A DNA stretch of 64,000 nucleotides. It comes from Dolomedes plantarius (taxonomy: Eukaryota; Arthropoda; Arachnida; Araneae; Dolomedidae). The stretch spans positions 116,843,193-116,907,192 of the forward strand of contig OU015493.1 in the NCBI GenBank assembly GCA_907164885.2, written 5' to 3'. Both the position numbers and the translations under genes were made by a program. Positions 1 through 10,350 of the stretch are shown here, piece by piece. The notes below the pieces were generated by a model. That model saw nothing but the letters and a program-made list of their open reading frames with translations, searched no databases and had not been told where the DNA came from. Every line of letters begins with the position of its first letter. Position 1 is the first letter of the stretch.

Positions 1-395
1 CTCAACACTGAGAAGCTGCAGGAACTTCAGAGGAAGCAGCAACAAATAGTGGCTGAGGAATATTCTTCAGGTCAGTAGTATGGATAGGAGGAAGCCCCAA
101 CTTTATTGATAAAAGGAATGTGTTCTAGATGGGTTGAATTACAAAATTTTGTTCAAAAGTATCACCCTGACAAAGTTCTAGCAATCCAAAATGTGGACTT
201 TTTAATGATCAAACGATGTCTCATTCAGAAACATTTTGAAACATAGGCAGAAGTTCTCTTAATAGGTTTGTAGAGAAACTCCCTATATCTGAGTCTACAA
301 CAGGTAGGTGATGTCAAGAGACAGAAAAGAAAAAGAATTCCTGTGCAAGCACCTGATGTTTTATTGGAAGGAGACTCCCCTTCCAAGCATTAAAC
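1..395 (+). pseudogene. Tigger/pogo-type transposase C-terminal remnant
   Basis: The first 78 bases encode a glutamine-rich segment, LNTEKLQELQRKQQQIVAEE. Further fragments follow in shifted frames: SRWVELQNFVQKYHPDKVLA (from about 126), SLNRFVEKLPISES (about 254) and LLEGDSPSKH with a stop (about 363-392). This order resembles the end of Tigger/jerky-like pogo transposases (ELQELQ, WxEVQxFVEKHHP, SLDRF, EGDSPSK). Frameshifts and stops show it is dead. The catalytic part lies left of the window. No terminal repeat was found. Confidence 0.55.
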
Positions 396-722
396 CCTCT
401 GCTCCTCTACTTTCACCACTATCACATTAGATTATCAACTTCTTTCAGGAGAGGTTGAATGAAGATAAATTTTATTTTATTTTATCAAATTATTGTTTTA
501 GATAATGTCTGTCTATTTTGTATAAAAAAGCAACCCCAATCATTTATAAATTGCTAAGTAAAATCTGAAATCTCTTTTTTTTCAGAAACAAATTAATGGG
601 GTCAAGGACACAATATTCAAATTTTCGAAAAAAAATTCTGTTCTCTTCCACTTAAAATTACGTTTAAATCATGTTTCTATCGTAATTAGATATTAGATAT
701 TAATTAATTTTTTCCAACATTC
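396..722. other. AT-rich spacer
   Basis: I see no gene or repeat structure here, only A/T runs up to the TA target of the mariner element. Confidence 0.5.
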
Positions 723-724
723 TA

Positions 725-2013
725 CAGAGGCTGTTCGCACATTTTTTAGACGATTTTGGTAAGCGGTGATAAAAAATCCTTTGCTGCAAAAGAAAAAATT
801 GCAATTGTACTATGTTTTTAAAAGTCAAAATTATCGTCTTCGGCTTGAAAGTTTTTTTATTCAAAATGGCGTTTTTAACAAAGCAGTGGTTCGAAGGCTA
901 CATTTATGCTCTTTCCGAAGAGAAATATGCATACTCCGCTATCCAAAAACGATGTGAGAGTCATGGTTTTGTGATATCTAAAGCGTCGATAGGTAATATC
1001 GTCAACAAGATAGGAAAAAAAACGTCAAATTGGAGCCTCAAGTGGGACAAAAATTCCAAACAAGTATCCAAGGAAAAAACGGACATCTTCGACTATTGAA
1101 AAGGTACGCTGTTTAATGTTAAAAGAAAAAACCCCTAGTCAAAGGAAAGTTGCAAAATCATTAAAATGCTCGGTGTCCACTGTAAACAAAATGATAAACG
1201 TTGATTTAAATCTTAAGAAAGCGAAAAAACGCAATGTGCATCGTCTTCTTCCAAATCATATCGCTGAACGCAGGACACGCTGCAGAATTCTATATGAGAA
1301 ACACTTATCCAAAGAAAAATGGAAAACAATTGTCACAATAGATGAATCATGGGTGTATTTAAATGATTGCAACAAAAAAAGAGCCATTTATTACCATAAA
1401 AGGGGAGAAAAAAATTTAAGTACATGGTTCAAAGAATCGAAAGAAAGTTTTTCTAAGGGATTCATGATTGTTGCTGGTTTTTCTTATAATGGCAAGTTAA
1501 AAATAAAGAGAGTGGAAAAAAATGTCAAGATTAACTCCAAATACTATCAGGAACATATTTTATCGCCAATTTTTCTGAATGAAATACCATCGCTTTACCC
1601 ACAGTGCCATCAATCTGTGAGACTCCATCAGGACAAAGCTAGCAGTCACACATCAAAATCCACTGTAAATTTCCTAAAAGAAATGTAACAAAAAACTGGT
1701 ATCAAGGCCATACCCTTCACTGATATCCCTACTAAATCTCCCGATGGATTTTTGTGCTTTCGGACTTTTAAAATCTGCATTATCCAAACGTCGTCCCAAA
1801 ACTCTTACAGGACTCTGGAAAGCTGTTCAGGAGGAATGGGATAGAATACCTCTTCTGACACTTCAAAAGGCATTATTATCCTGGAAATTGCGGTGTCGAA
1901 AGATAGTTCAGAATAAGGGATGTCAAATAGAACATTTAAAACACAAGAATTTTATGTTATTTAGTTTTGTCAATACAATATACATCGTCTGAAAAATGTG
2001 TGAACAGCCTCTG
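725..2013 (+). mobile_element. Mariner-like element, complete with TIRs
   Basis: The ends are inverted repeats (CAGAGGCTGTTCGCACATTT on the left; the right end mirrors CAGAGGCTGTTCACACATTT) flanked by TA at 723-724 and 2014-2015. The similarity continues for about 30 bp through AGACGAT. The length of 1289 bp is typical for mariner. The element holds a broken transposase. Confidence 0.9.
866..1989 (+). pseudogene. Mariner-type transposase, frameshifted
   Basis: The N-terminal part (from the ATG at 866) has a helix-turn-helix-like segment, EEKYAYSAIQKRCESHGF. A second part (from 1116) starts with a second HTH, SQRKVAKSLKCSVSTVNKM. It continues to the first catalytic aspartate in TIDESWVYL (1341-1343) and the second in HQDKASSH (1632-1634). 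The third is in a KSPD motif (1743-1745), 36 codons after the second. This DD36D spacing is close to the DD37D of the maT clade. The last part (from 1744), MDFCAFGLLKSALSKR and EEWDRIPLLTLQKALL, is the usual C-terminus. The copy is dead: a frameshift near 1099, a TAA at 1686 and a frameshift at about 1743, where a few bases before the PMDF-type motif are missing. Confidence 0.8.
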
Positions 2014-2015
2014 TA

Positions 2016-2746
2016 ATAGCAGCCAATCTTTGTTTAAACTTGTAAATGCGATTCTCTGCATGATGGGTTTTTTTCCCCATTTCTCGTCTTTAAAATGTTA
2101 TAAGTCAAGAACTGTTAAAGAAAAATGGTTCAAACTTGGAACTTGTCTTTTTAAATTACTTTACTTAAATTATTAAACAGAAAATTTGAAAAAAAATACT
2201 TCAGAAAATATGATTTTTAAAAAATAAGATGCATAATTTTTTAAAGTTTTTTAATCTAAATATTTAAATTTTTTTCAAAATTAATATTTTAATAAACGCT
2301 GAATTAAAGATAAAACTTATATATTTCTGTTTAATTAAATGATAAAATTTTGAAATTCGACAAATAATATTTCGAGTTATAACGATTTTAAATTACCCCA
2401 CTTTTTTAAAAATTTAAAATTTTTAAAAACTTTATGAGTAGTTTTAGGATGTGATTTTTGTTTACAAATCATATTGTTAACCATCACAAAAAAAATTTAA
2501 AAATTTTAACTCAATAAATAAATAAAAAAATTTTAAATGTGTCCTGGACCCCCTTCAATTCAATTTACATTACTCCTTATAGGAAAAAATTGCTCGGTAC
2601 GCACCGTGCATTCTGGAACCAACTAACGACGAGTACCGTTGTACCACTATAGTTGCCTTGCTGTCTTTAACTACTGCTGCTTTTTGTACTGTTGCTCAAA
2701 TGAACTCTGGAAGCCCATTTAGCAGATAGCAGCAGATTATATTATA
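2016..2746. other. AT-rich spacer
   Basis: Long A/T-dominated stretch with many TTTAAA runs. I see no coding potential and no clear repeat. Confidence 0.4.
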
Positions 2747-3241
2747 CTAGCCGGGCTTCGGGGCCCCACAAAAGAAAAAAAATGGCCCTTTTCAGTGTCA
2801 TACAAATTGCACCATACTGGAGATGGGTGATTTGATTCTTTCGTCTGAGCGGTGGAGTGCTTTTAGAATTAAAATATCTGTAAAACTATTAAAGTAACAG
2901 AATAACTGTAGGCAGAAAAAATTATCAGTTTTTAAAGCTCTTTCCAAATATGTAACATTTATGTACTTTCATGAAAAAAAATGCATCGATTTTGACATTA
3001 TCAAATATGGCGGCTGGGAGGCTTTTACATTTTCTGGACTCGCCCTTCAAAAATTATTAGTTTTGTATTAATTAAAAGTTGATGGTAATAAAATTTTAAA
3101 TTCGGGCTTCGAGTTGCACATATTCAGACTCTTCACTACTCTTGTGCCAAATTTCATGGCTGTAAGTTTCACAGATTCGTCTCGAGGCCGCACACACACA
3201 CACACACCCACACACGCAAACATTCGCTTTTATTAATAAGA
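2747..3241 (-). mobile_element. Non-autonomous Helitron
   Basis: Read on the minus strand, the element starts TCTTATTAATAAAAGCGAAT and ends with a GC hairpin (GGGC/GCCC around TTCGGG) and the terminal CTAG. It sits between A and T (2746, 3242), as Helitrons insert. A (CA)n tract lies near the 5' end. No Rep or helicase domain is present, so it depends on other copies. Length 495 bp. Confidence 0.8.
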
Positions 3242-4094
3242 TAATAAATATTAGATTAGTTTTACTTTGATGCACTACTAAGTAAAAATTGTTCTGGAAA
3301 AAGAGTTACAGATGAGCTAATGAGAGCAGACTGTACTTTACACTTTTAAAGAAGAGATACTTAGCTGGATCAGGTGATTAATTTTGGTTGTTAGGTAATG
3401 TAAACTTACGATTACAAATTTTTGACCACATTTTGTAAGTGTTCAATCATGTATCGTGTTATAGTAAATTTTTAAGCCCTTGGAAGATTTTACAGATATA
3501 CATGCAATTATGTTTAACATGCAAATTGCTTAAAAAATCAGTTTATTAACAGGCAAACAGATTTTTTTTCTTATTTGTATTTATTTCAGTTTTATATTGA
3601 AACTGTATTTATAACTAAAATATTTTTTTTATATTCGTGTATCTTGTATTTTTGAAGTGCATACGTCACCGAAGTTTAGTCTAATAGAAAGTCCAGTTCC
3701 GGATTTTACTGTCACCAAATTTTCTTGTTCATTCGTTTTAACACTTTTTTGATGTCTTTGAAACACAGTTTTTCCGTAGGTTTTAAATTGTGCTTAATTA
3801 AAAAAAAATGTTAAGTGTTTAAAAAGTCAATTTATTCCTAACTAAAGACACGCTATATGTTTACAGGCTGGCTTATTTGAAATGTTTTGCCTGGTAAAAA
3901 ACCCGTCAGCCGTTCGCAAAATTGGACCTCGTGTTCCTTAAAGACGAGAATTTTAAAAATTTTGCGAAAAAAAAATTATGTAATCATTCAGGAAAAGTTC
4001 ATGTGTTACCTTCCTTATGAAAGTATTTCCTCGCTTCACCTCCTACCCCATTGTTACATGATACTGTTTTCGGAATGAAAGAGAGTGCGTAGGC
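3242..4094. other. Unassigned AT-rich sequence
   Basis: I see no gene or recognisable element. The short open frame near 3887-4078 has no known motif. Confidence 0.4.
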
Positions 4095-4123
4095 GGGGCC
4101 ATCGTGGTGATCACGATGGCCCC
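4095..4123. repeat. Perfect 12-bp hairpin
   Basis: GGGGCCATCGTG and its exact inverse are separated by 5 bases (4107-4111). It is far more GC-rich than its surroundings. No mobile-element boundary was found around it. Confidence 0.85.
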
Positions 4124-4575
4124 GGCGTAGGGAGCCGTGTCGTGTAGTATATGTAGATATTTTTAAATGTAGAGTTGCGAATTGCACATTTCATAAGACT
4201 GCATATTCACCGTCCCCACAGGCTACAATTTCAATCCAATTCCATACGTGTTTTTATAAGCGTGAAAGGTATTGACCGTGATTTCCTACCTATTACCGTT
4301 AATAATTTTAAAATCTCAAAAACATGCATTGTAAAAAAAAATTAATTTCTTGTGTATTACGGGCCACTTTGTATTAATGGAGCTTTTTCTCGCGACTGAC
4401 TTGCATAATTTATATTTCTAAAAACAAGCATCGAAAATATTTTTCACTAATGATATAAGCCTATTTTGCATGAGTTTGATTTTGTACCCTTTCCTATGAC
4501 CGGGAAAATTGTCGGACAAAACTTAAAAGTTGCGATATGGATCACAGACAACAAAATTGATGATTTCAACAAGGG

Positions 4576-4608
4576 TGACGTCTTATCACCTTTGACGATA
4601 AGACGTCA
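4576..4608. repeat. Perfect 12-bp hairpin
   Basis: TGACGTCTTATC and GATAAGACGTCA flank a 9-base loop (4588-4596). Each arm contains the palindrome TGACGTC/GACGTCA, a CRE-like core. Confidence 0.85.
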
Positions 4609-4770
4609 AGTAATGCCGTCTCGTGAATCCATCGGTCTAGGGTTCTGCGATGACGTACCGATTGGAAGTGCCTTCGGCCATCAAGAAAAATCTTGTCGAT
4701 TGGTTTATTATCACAGAATGATGGACTGGTGTTACCATGTGATCTCACTTATGTTGCAATCGGTTAATTT

Positions 4771-4797
4771 CTTTCTGATCCAGATAGGATCAGAAAG
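4771..4797. repeat. Perfect 11-bp hairpin
   Basis: CTTTCTGATCC and GGATCAGAAAG flank AGATA. A further 7-bp hairpin (AAACAGT/ACTGTTT) lies at 4912-4929. Confidence 0.85.
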
Positions 4798-4929
4798 TTT
4801 GCCGAACAATTTGTAAGACAGTCACGAAAAAGGGTGCAAAATCGAACTCGTACAGAAGACTACCCTTCCGTCGACCCCGTGCCACCTGCTGGGTTGACCG
4901 TTTTATTATCGAAACAGTCGTTACTGTTT

Positions 4930-6625
4930 GTGTTATTGAAAATTATTACGATAATCACATTGAGTATCTAGTAAGCTTTAGTCTAAAGAAAGTTAAAATT
5001 GTAATTATATCGTCAGACGGTGTTCTTTTTTGAACCACGACGTGTATTAAAAGAAAGCTGGGCAATGACAAGTTTTTCACCTTGAACTTAAGGACGATAC
5101 TAGCTCTCGTAAATTAAGTCGAAATCTTTTCAGTGGTTGTAATGATTGTGAACTATAAGCTGTTCGAATTGAGGGTAACTTATAATTTTTGTCTTTTAGC
5201 TGTTGGTCCAAGCAGCGGCATTATTCTCTGAGGCATCTAACGGGCTACTGGGTTTTGAGCACCTTTGCATCCCGTTTATTTCTTGAGTCGAGAGGAAATA
5301 ATTTGTAAGTCAGAACCTTGTTATTATGTCTACCTGCACTCAGCCGGAGAGATTATCCATGACTTAGGGCCGTAGTTAATTTGTTAGTTTTAACCTACGA
5401 AAACTGCAAAATCGTCCTTTTCCTTTTGGAAAAAAATATCTATTTGAATTCAATTCCAAGGAAAACTTGTTTTCGTTTGTTAAAACAGCAAGAAATTTTT
5501 CTCAATTGACCTAGGAGACGCTATGCTCTCACTTCTATTTAATAGTGAAAATTGTTAGAATTCGTTAGCCGTTATCTAAGCTTAGTGAAACACCGACCCA
5601 AATGGTTGTACTCTTATTGGACACGAAACCGTGGATAATTATCCTTCGGTGTGACTACCTGCACGCTTCTGGAATGATTATCTACGGCTTAGGGTCGTAG
5701 TTTCGAAGAATGGAGTAAAGGGCCTTAGGTCATATTTTATCATGCTTTAGGATCTTTTCTTCCAAAAGAGCATTATTGAGTTAATTCACCATTTTTGCCA
5801 AAAGGGAAAACTTGCATGTCGTTCTCAGATGTTTGGTGTTGTGACTTCGCTCGAATCGCTCTTCCTGTTCGTTTCAAAGGTGTACCGATATGATCGAGAT
5901 CTAGTCTTTGTAAAGACTTGTCGATGGCTTCTATGCTGTATGCATTCTGAGATTTCGAAATACAGTCATTGTGCCAAATTTACGGTTTCAATTGCTTTGA
6001 AATTCGGATTAGATTTCTTCTAAGCACATACGATTTTTTTCGAACCATCCTCTTCTGATGTTGGCGGCCCTTCTCTTCCTGTAGGTGCAACTTACCATTT
6101 CGAGATTGCTTGGTTGTAGCTCTTTTTACAAATTTCCATTTTCTAATAATATCACTTAATAGCGGATCGGGCTGATTGCAATATTTCTGAAATCTCTCGT
6201 AGATTTATTACAAAAATAACTTCCAATCATTTATCTCCGAAGAAGATACGCATGCTGTCCGTTCTGCAATTATCGTTCTGGCATGCAGTTTGCAAATCGC
6301 CTGCATCTTTTTATACTCTTTGCGAAAAGAGTGACGCAAATATACTAATGTGCATAGGTGTCAGGAAACTTTTCTTAACGTGTGTATTAAAATTGAATAA
6401 TGAAGTATTTCTTCACAGTTAAAAAAAAAAAAAAAATAGTATACTAAATTGTTAACGTTACACAACGTGTATTACAGTTATAAACCTTTATGAAAATTAA
6501 TTATGAAATCTAGGGTTGGCCTGACCACTTTCTTTATATATACACGTCCTGTTACGTATAAATAAGTCACTTTTCGCGTGCTTCAATTGGCACCAATCTA
6601 TATCTATAACGGAAGAAGTCCTGAC
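4930..6625. other. Unassigned sequence with degenerate internal repeats
   Basis: No gene is recognised. Two imperfect direct repeats of about 55 bp (around 5332 and 5652) share TACCTGCAC and a CTTAGGG(C/T)CGTAGTT end. The stretch 5460-5620 resembles 8830-9070 (both contain AGAATTCGTTAGCC). A poly(A) run lies at 6421-6436. It may be an old, decayed element. Confidence 0.4.
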
Positions 6626-7244
6626 TTATATATACATACACGTATCAACGCCCAGCAAAAACTATTGGAGATACAGATATCAAATTTTAGGAGCTTATTA
6701 CTTTTGTGCTGAAGGCGTCATTTAAGAAGCGATTTTTCAAAATTCGCCCTCCAAGGGGGGGAGGGGGGCAAAACGTGTTTTTTGCACATTCCTTCATATC
6801 TCAAAGAAGGATATTGATATCCATAACATTCTTGCTTTAAAATGTAAGTAACATGAATACCTAAAAACCAATTTCAGGATTTTTCAAAATTAGGCCCCCA
6901 AGGGGGGGAGGGGGGAAAAACGTGTTTTTACGTGTTTTATCACATTTTCCTTCATATCTCGAAGAAGAACACAGATATCCATAAGATTCTTGCTTTAAAA
7001 TATAAGGAACATAAATACCTAAAAACCAATTTCAGGATTTTTCAAAATTCGCCCCCCAAGGGGGGGAGGGGGGCAAAACGTGTTTTTTACATATGCCTTT
7101 ATATCTCAAAGAAGAAAATCGATATCCATAAGATTCTTGCTTTAAAATGTAAGAAACATGAATACCTAAAAACCAATTTCAGGATTTTTCAAAATTCGTC
7201 TCCCAAGGGGGAGAGGGGGGCTAAACGTGTTCTTACGTGTTTTA
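6626..7244 (+). mobile_element. Partial Helitron copy with minisatellite
   Basis: The 5' part (ATCAACGCCCAGCAAAAACT) matches the start of the Helitron at 7245. After about 110 bp it runs into the same minisatellite units. It ends where the second copy begins, so it is either a truncated copy or an internal duplication of the same element. Confidence 0.55.
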
Positions 7245-7870
7245 TCTATATATATAAAGGAATCAACACCCAGCAAAAACTATTTGAGATACAGATATCA
7301 AATTTTAAGAGCTTATTACTTTTGGGCTGAAGGCGTCATTTAAGAAGCGATTTTTCAAAAATCGCCCCCCAAGGGGGGGAGGGGGGCAAAACGTGTTTTT
7401 TACATATTCTTTCGTATCTCAAAGAAGGAAATTGATGTCCATAAGATTCTTACTTTAAAATGTAAGGAACACGAATACCTTAAATCCAATTTCAGGATTT
7501 TTTAAAATTTGGCCCCAGGGGACGGGGAGGGGGGCTTAACGTGTTTTTCACGTATTCCTTCATATCTCAAAGAAAGAAACAGATATCCATAAGATTCTTG
7601 CTTTAAAATGTAAGGAACACGAATACATTAAAACCAATTTCAGGATTATCAAAATTCGGTCCCCCCATGGGGGGGGAGGGGGCAAAACGTATTTTTTACA
7701 TATTACCTCATATCTCAAAGAAAGAAACAGATATCCATAAGATTCTTGCTTTAAAATCTAAGGAATATGAATACCTAAAAACCAATTTAAGGATTTTTCA
7801 AAATTTGGCCCCAGGGGACGGGGAGGGGGGCTAAACGTGTTTTTTACATATTCCGTCATATCTCAAAGAA
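6740..7870 (+). repeat. G-rich minisatellite, eight units of about 145-165 bp
   Basis: Each unit has a purine block of the type GGGGGGGAGGGGGG (near 6752, 6900, 7057, 7205, 7370, 7514, 7667 and 7810). Then come AAACGTGTTTT, a TATCTCAAAGAA motif, ATATCCATAAGATTCTTGC, ACCAATTTCAGGATTTTTCA and the next block. Units differ mainly in the G block. Guanine runs lie on the plus strand in all units. Confidence 0.85.
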
Positions 7871-8470
7871 GGAAACAGATATCCATAAGATTCTTGATTT
7901 AAAATGTAAGAAACACGATTAAATGTAACAAACACGATCAATGTCACGATTTTTCGACATTCGCTTTAGATTTTGAAAAAATTGCTAGGAACAATCGAAT
8001 AATTTATATTTCCTATATATCACCATTTTGAACACCAAATTGGTGGTAGGAGAAAAGAGAGAGATCAATCTTAATTAAATGAAGTGTGGAAAGGTGTGTG
8101 TGTGTGTGTGTGTGAATTGTATATATTTCGGTTGTTAGTACGTATACATCTAGAGCTCAGGTTAACTCCATTCATTTTTATTATCCTGGGCAACGTCAGG
8201 TAATTCTTTGTTTATGAAACCGGCGATTTTCACAAGGGTTTACGGGGAAGCCCTCAAACTCCTCGAAGGGCCGGGATCCAGTGGGTTATCAAAATTGAAA
8301 GAAACATTTTAATGCTGACATTAGAATGGGGAGGGGGGGTTATTATAATATGCTGATGGGATGATGACCAGTGGAGAGGGGTATAGATTGCCATAAAATA
8401 CAAATATACATATCATACAAGTAAGCTTTATTAAGGGTTCACCTGTGCAACGCCGGGTATATAAAGCTAG
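7245..8470 (+). mobile_element. Non-autonomous Helitron
   Basis: It starts A|TCTATATATATAAAGG (7244-7245) and ends with GCAACGCCGGG, a degraded hairpin, then GCTAG|T (8467-8470). This 3' end matches the intact one at 47.0 kb (CCCGGGCAACGCCGGG). The interior holds minisatellite units and a (TG)n tract at 8096-8113. No transposition protein is encoded. Confidence 0.6.
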
Positions 8471-9517
8471 TGAACATATATGTACTCATGTTTACAATTC
8501 AGTAGAATGCAATAATAAAAACATAAATTGTAAACGTAAACGTATATTTATCGGTGAAAGTTGTATGAATCCAGCATTAATAGGGATATTATCAAGAATT
8601 GTTTAGTAATTTTCCTCGAGATAAAATTAATGTATTACTTCAATTCTGGGCAGATCAAAAGTCAACTTTAGAAAATTTTCTAAATTCTTCTTTTACTCGA
8701 TTCTGATTTAAAACAGTACACGACAGCTTTTTCCCGATTCATTTTTATGCATAAGTTATAATATCGTCTTTTTCCTTTGAAACAAACTCACCCCCCCCCC
8801 CCCCCAAAAAAAAAAAAGGGCTATTTTAGTGCAAAGAAAAAGTTTAAGAAAAACTCTTCCTGCTTTCTTTTGCTAAGTAAGGATAATTTAACAAAGCAAA
8901 AAATTTATCTCACTTGACATACCTAAATAGCTACTCTATAGTCTCACTTCAATTTTACTTTGGAAATTTGTAGAATTCGTTAGCCATGATGTCATCTAAA
9001 GTAGTATAAAACTCCGAAAGTCGTCCCCAAACGGTAGTACTCGTACTTAACTCGATCCCATTTCAGCGAGAATCCAAACGAATGAAATCGAAATCTGAAT
9101 AACGGTGAATTCTGAAATTTATCTTGATGGTTTCAGAACTTTTCTACAAAGCTTTGTGCGGAGGTGTTTATCATTGATGCTCGTAATTATCACATGATAG
9201 AGTTTCTTACGTAGTCAACAGACATGGCGGTAAAATAGCCCATCCCCCCCCCCCCCAAAGTTTTTGTAAATGAGTTTAAACAACGGATTCCTAAACTTGG
9301 TAAATATAGAGCAGAGTACGTCATATAAACATCATGAACAGAGATAATTTATTTTTCATGACCAGATCGTACTGTTACTTTGTTAGAGGAGATTAATTTT
9401 AACAACGTTAGCTCTATGATAATTTTTCTTTTGTGTCTCTGTGTAGATAATTTTGAATATAGGTAAATTCCTGAGTACTGGGATCATTAGTAAATCTTAA
9501 TAGGTATAATAGCAGGA
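8471..9517. other. Unassigned sequence
   Basis: No gene seen. Notable are a poly(C)-poly(A) junction at about 8789-8817 and a poly(C) run near 9244-9257. About 8830-9070 is a diverged copy of 5460-5620. Confidence 0.4.
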
Positions 9518-9523
9518 TTTATT
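9518..9523 (-). terminator. Candidate poly(A) signal AATAAA
   Basis: The minus strand carries AATAAA about 185 bp after the exon 4 stop. It is the first canonical hexamer I see downstream. AT-rich DNA makes chance hexamers common, so this is only a candidate. Confidence 0.3.
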
Positions 9524-9707
9524 TAAATAATTAACTGTAGAAAATTAGCACATGCACACTATTCAGGATGCTCAAGTCTAATAATAAAAAGAGTTTGAAG
9601 AAAATTATAAAAAACTGCGCATAAATTTTCTCCGTGACATGTTCTATTAACTGAAAGAAAAAATATACAAATCGAAATCAGTTCTGCTGCAGCAAGACAA
9701 AATTACA

Positions 9708-9857
9708 TTATCCCAAGCCAGGCACGCCTTTCGATTTCTTGAATCCATCCTCCACTGATCCTTTACCTTGATCAAATTTTTCCTTCCCCATTTCAGTAGC
9801 CTGGGCTGAGCATACGCCATTTGCAGTATATTCAGCACTGACCAAATTGTATTCTTG
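9708..9857 (-). CDS. Terminal exon 4 of the secreted small protein gene
   Basis: The exon follows a textbook acceptor (TTTTTCTCTACAG) and starts in phase 0 with QEYNLVSAEYTANGVC, which includes the fifth cysteine (Cys110). It ends with a Lys/Gly-rich tail, VEDGFKKSKGVPGLG, and a TAA stop at 9710-9708: 49 codons plus stop. A GTAAAG after codon 30 of this exon could serve as an alternative donor, in which case a further exon would lie below 9.7 kb. The simple reading, with the stop used directly, is preferred. A candidate poly(A) signal lies about 185 bp downstream. The family is not recognised. Confidence 0.68.
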   Translation of the reverse strand, partial: QEYNLVSAEYTANGVCSAQATEMGKEKFDQGKGSVEDGFKKSKGVPGLG

Positions 9858-10181
9858 CTGTAGAGAAAAACAAGATTATGCGTAAGTTAGGTTATAAAAC
9901 AACAGCATATGTGGGAAGTTTCATAATTCTAACACACAAAACTTGACTAAAAAATTTCACCATAATTAAAATAATGTAAAATTACAGGTAAAATAACATC
10001 CGACTATGAGTTTTTTTCTTTTTTAACAATTCAGTTTCACAAATAGGAAATCCTAGTCGGAAACTATTAAAGTGCATATGGAGTTGGTGCCCCTTTTTTT
10101 TATTTGTACCAAAATTGCTAGGAGACTTAAAGATTGCATTTATTTTTGTGAAAATTTTCACTTGACCAAATAAGATATACA
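9858..10181 (-). other. Intron 3, gene-proximal part
   Basis: Intronic sequence between the exon 4 acceptor and the pogo-type element. Nothing else is recognised. Confidence 0.5.
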
Positions 10182-10350
10182 GGTAACCCTCCTATAACAC
10201 GGTATATAGGTTCCTAGAAAATGCCGTGTTCTGTGTGTGAAACCGTGTTATAAGAGACCCAGAGCCAGTACAAAAAGGGGGAGGTTACGTTCCGAAAACT
10301 TATTAAAAACAATATTTTTTTAAAAATTCCACATAAAATTCCACAGTACT

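Noticed and set aside
6932..7330. 132-codon open frame with repeated segments
   Set aside because: It is a translation of the 150-bp minisatellite; the frame is not kept in the other units.
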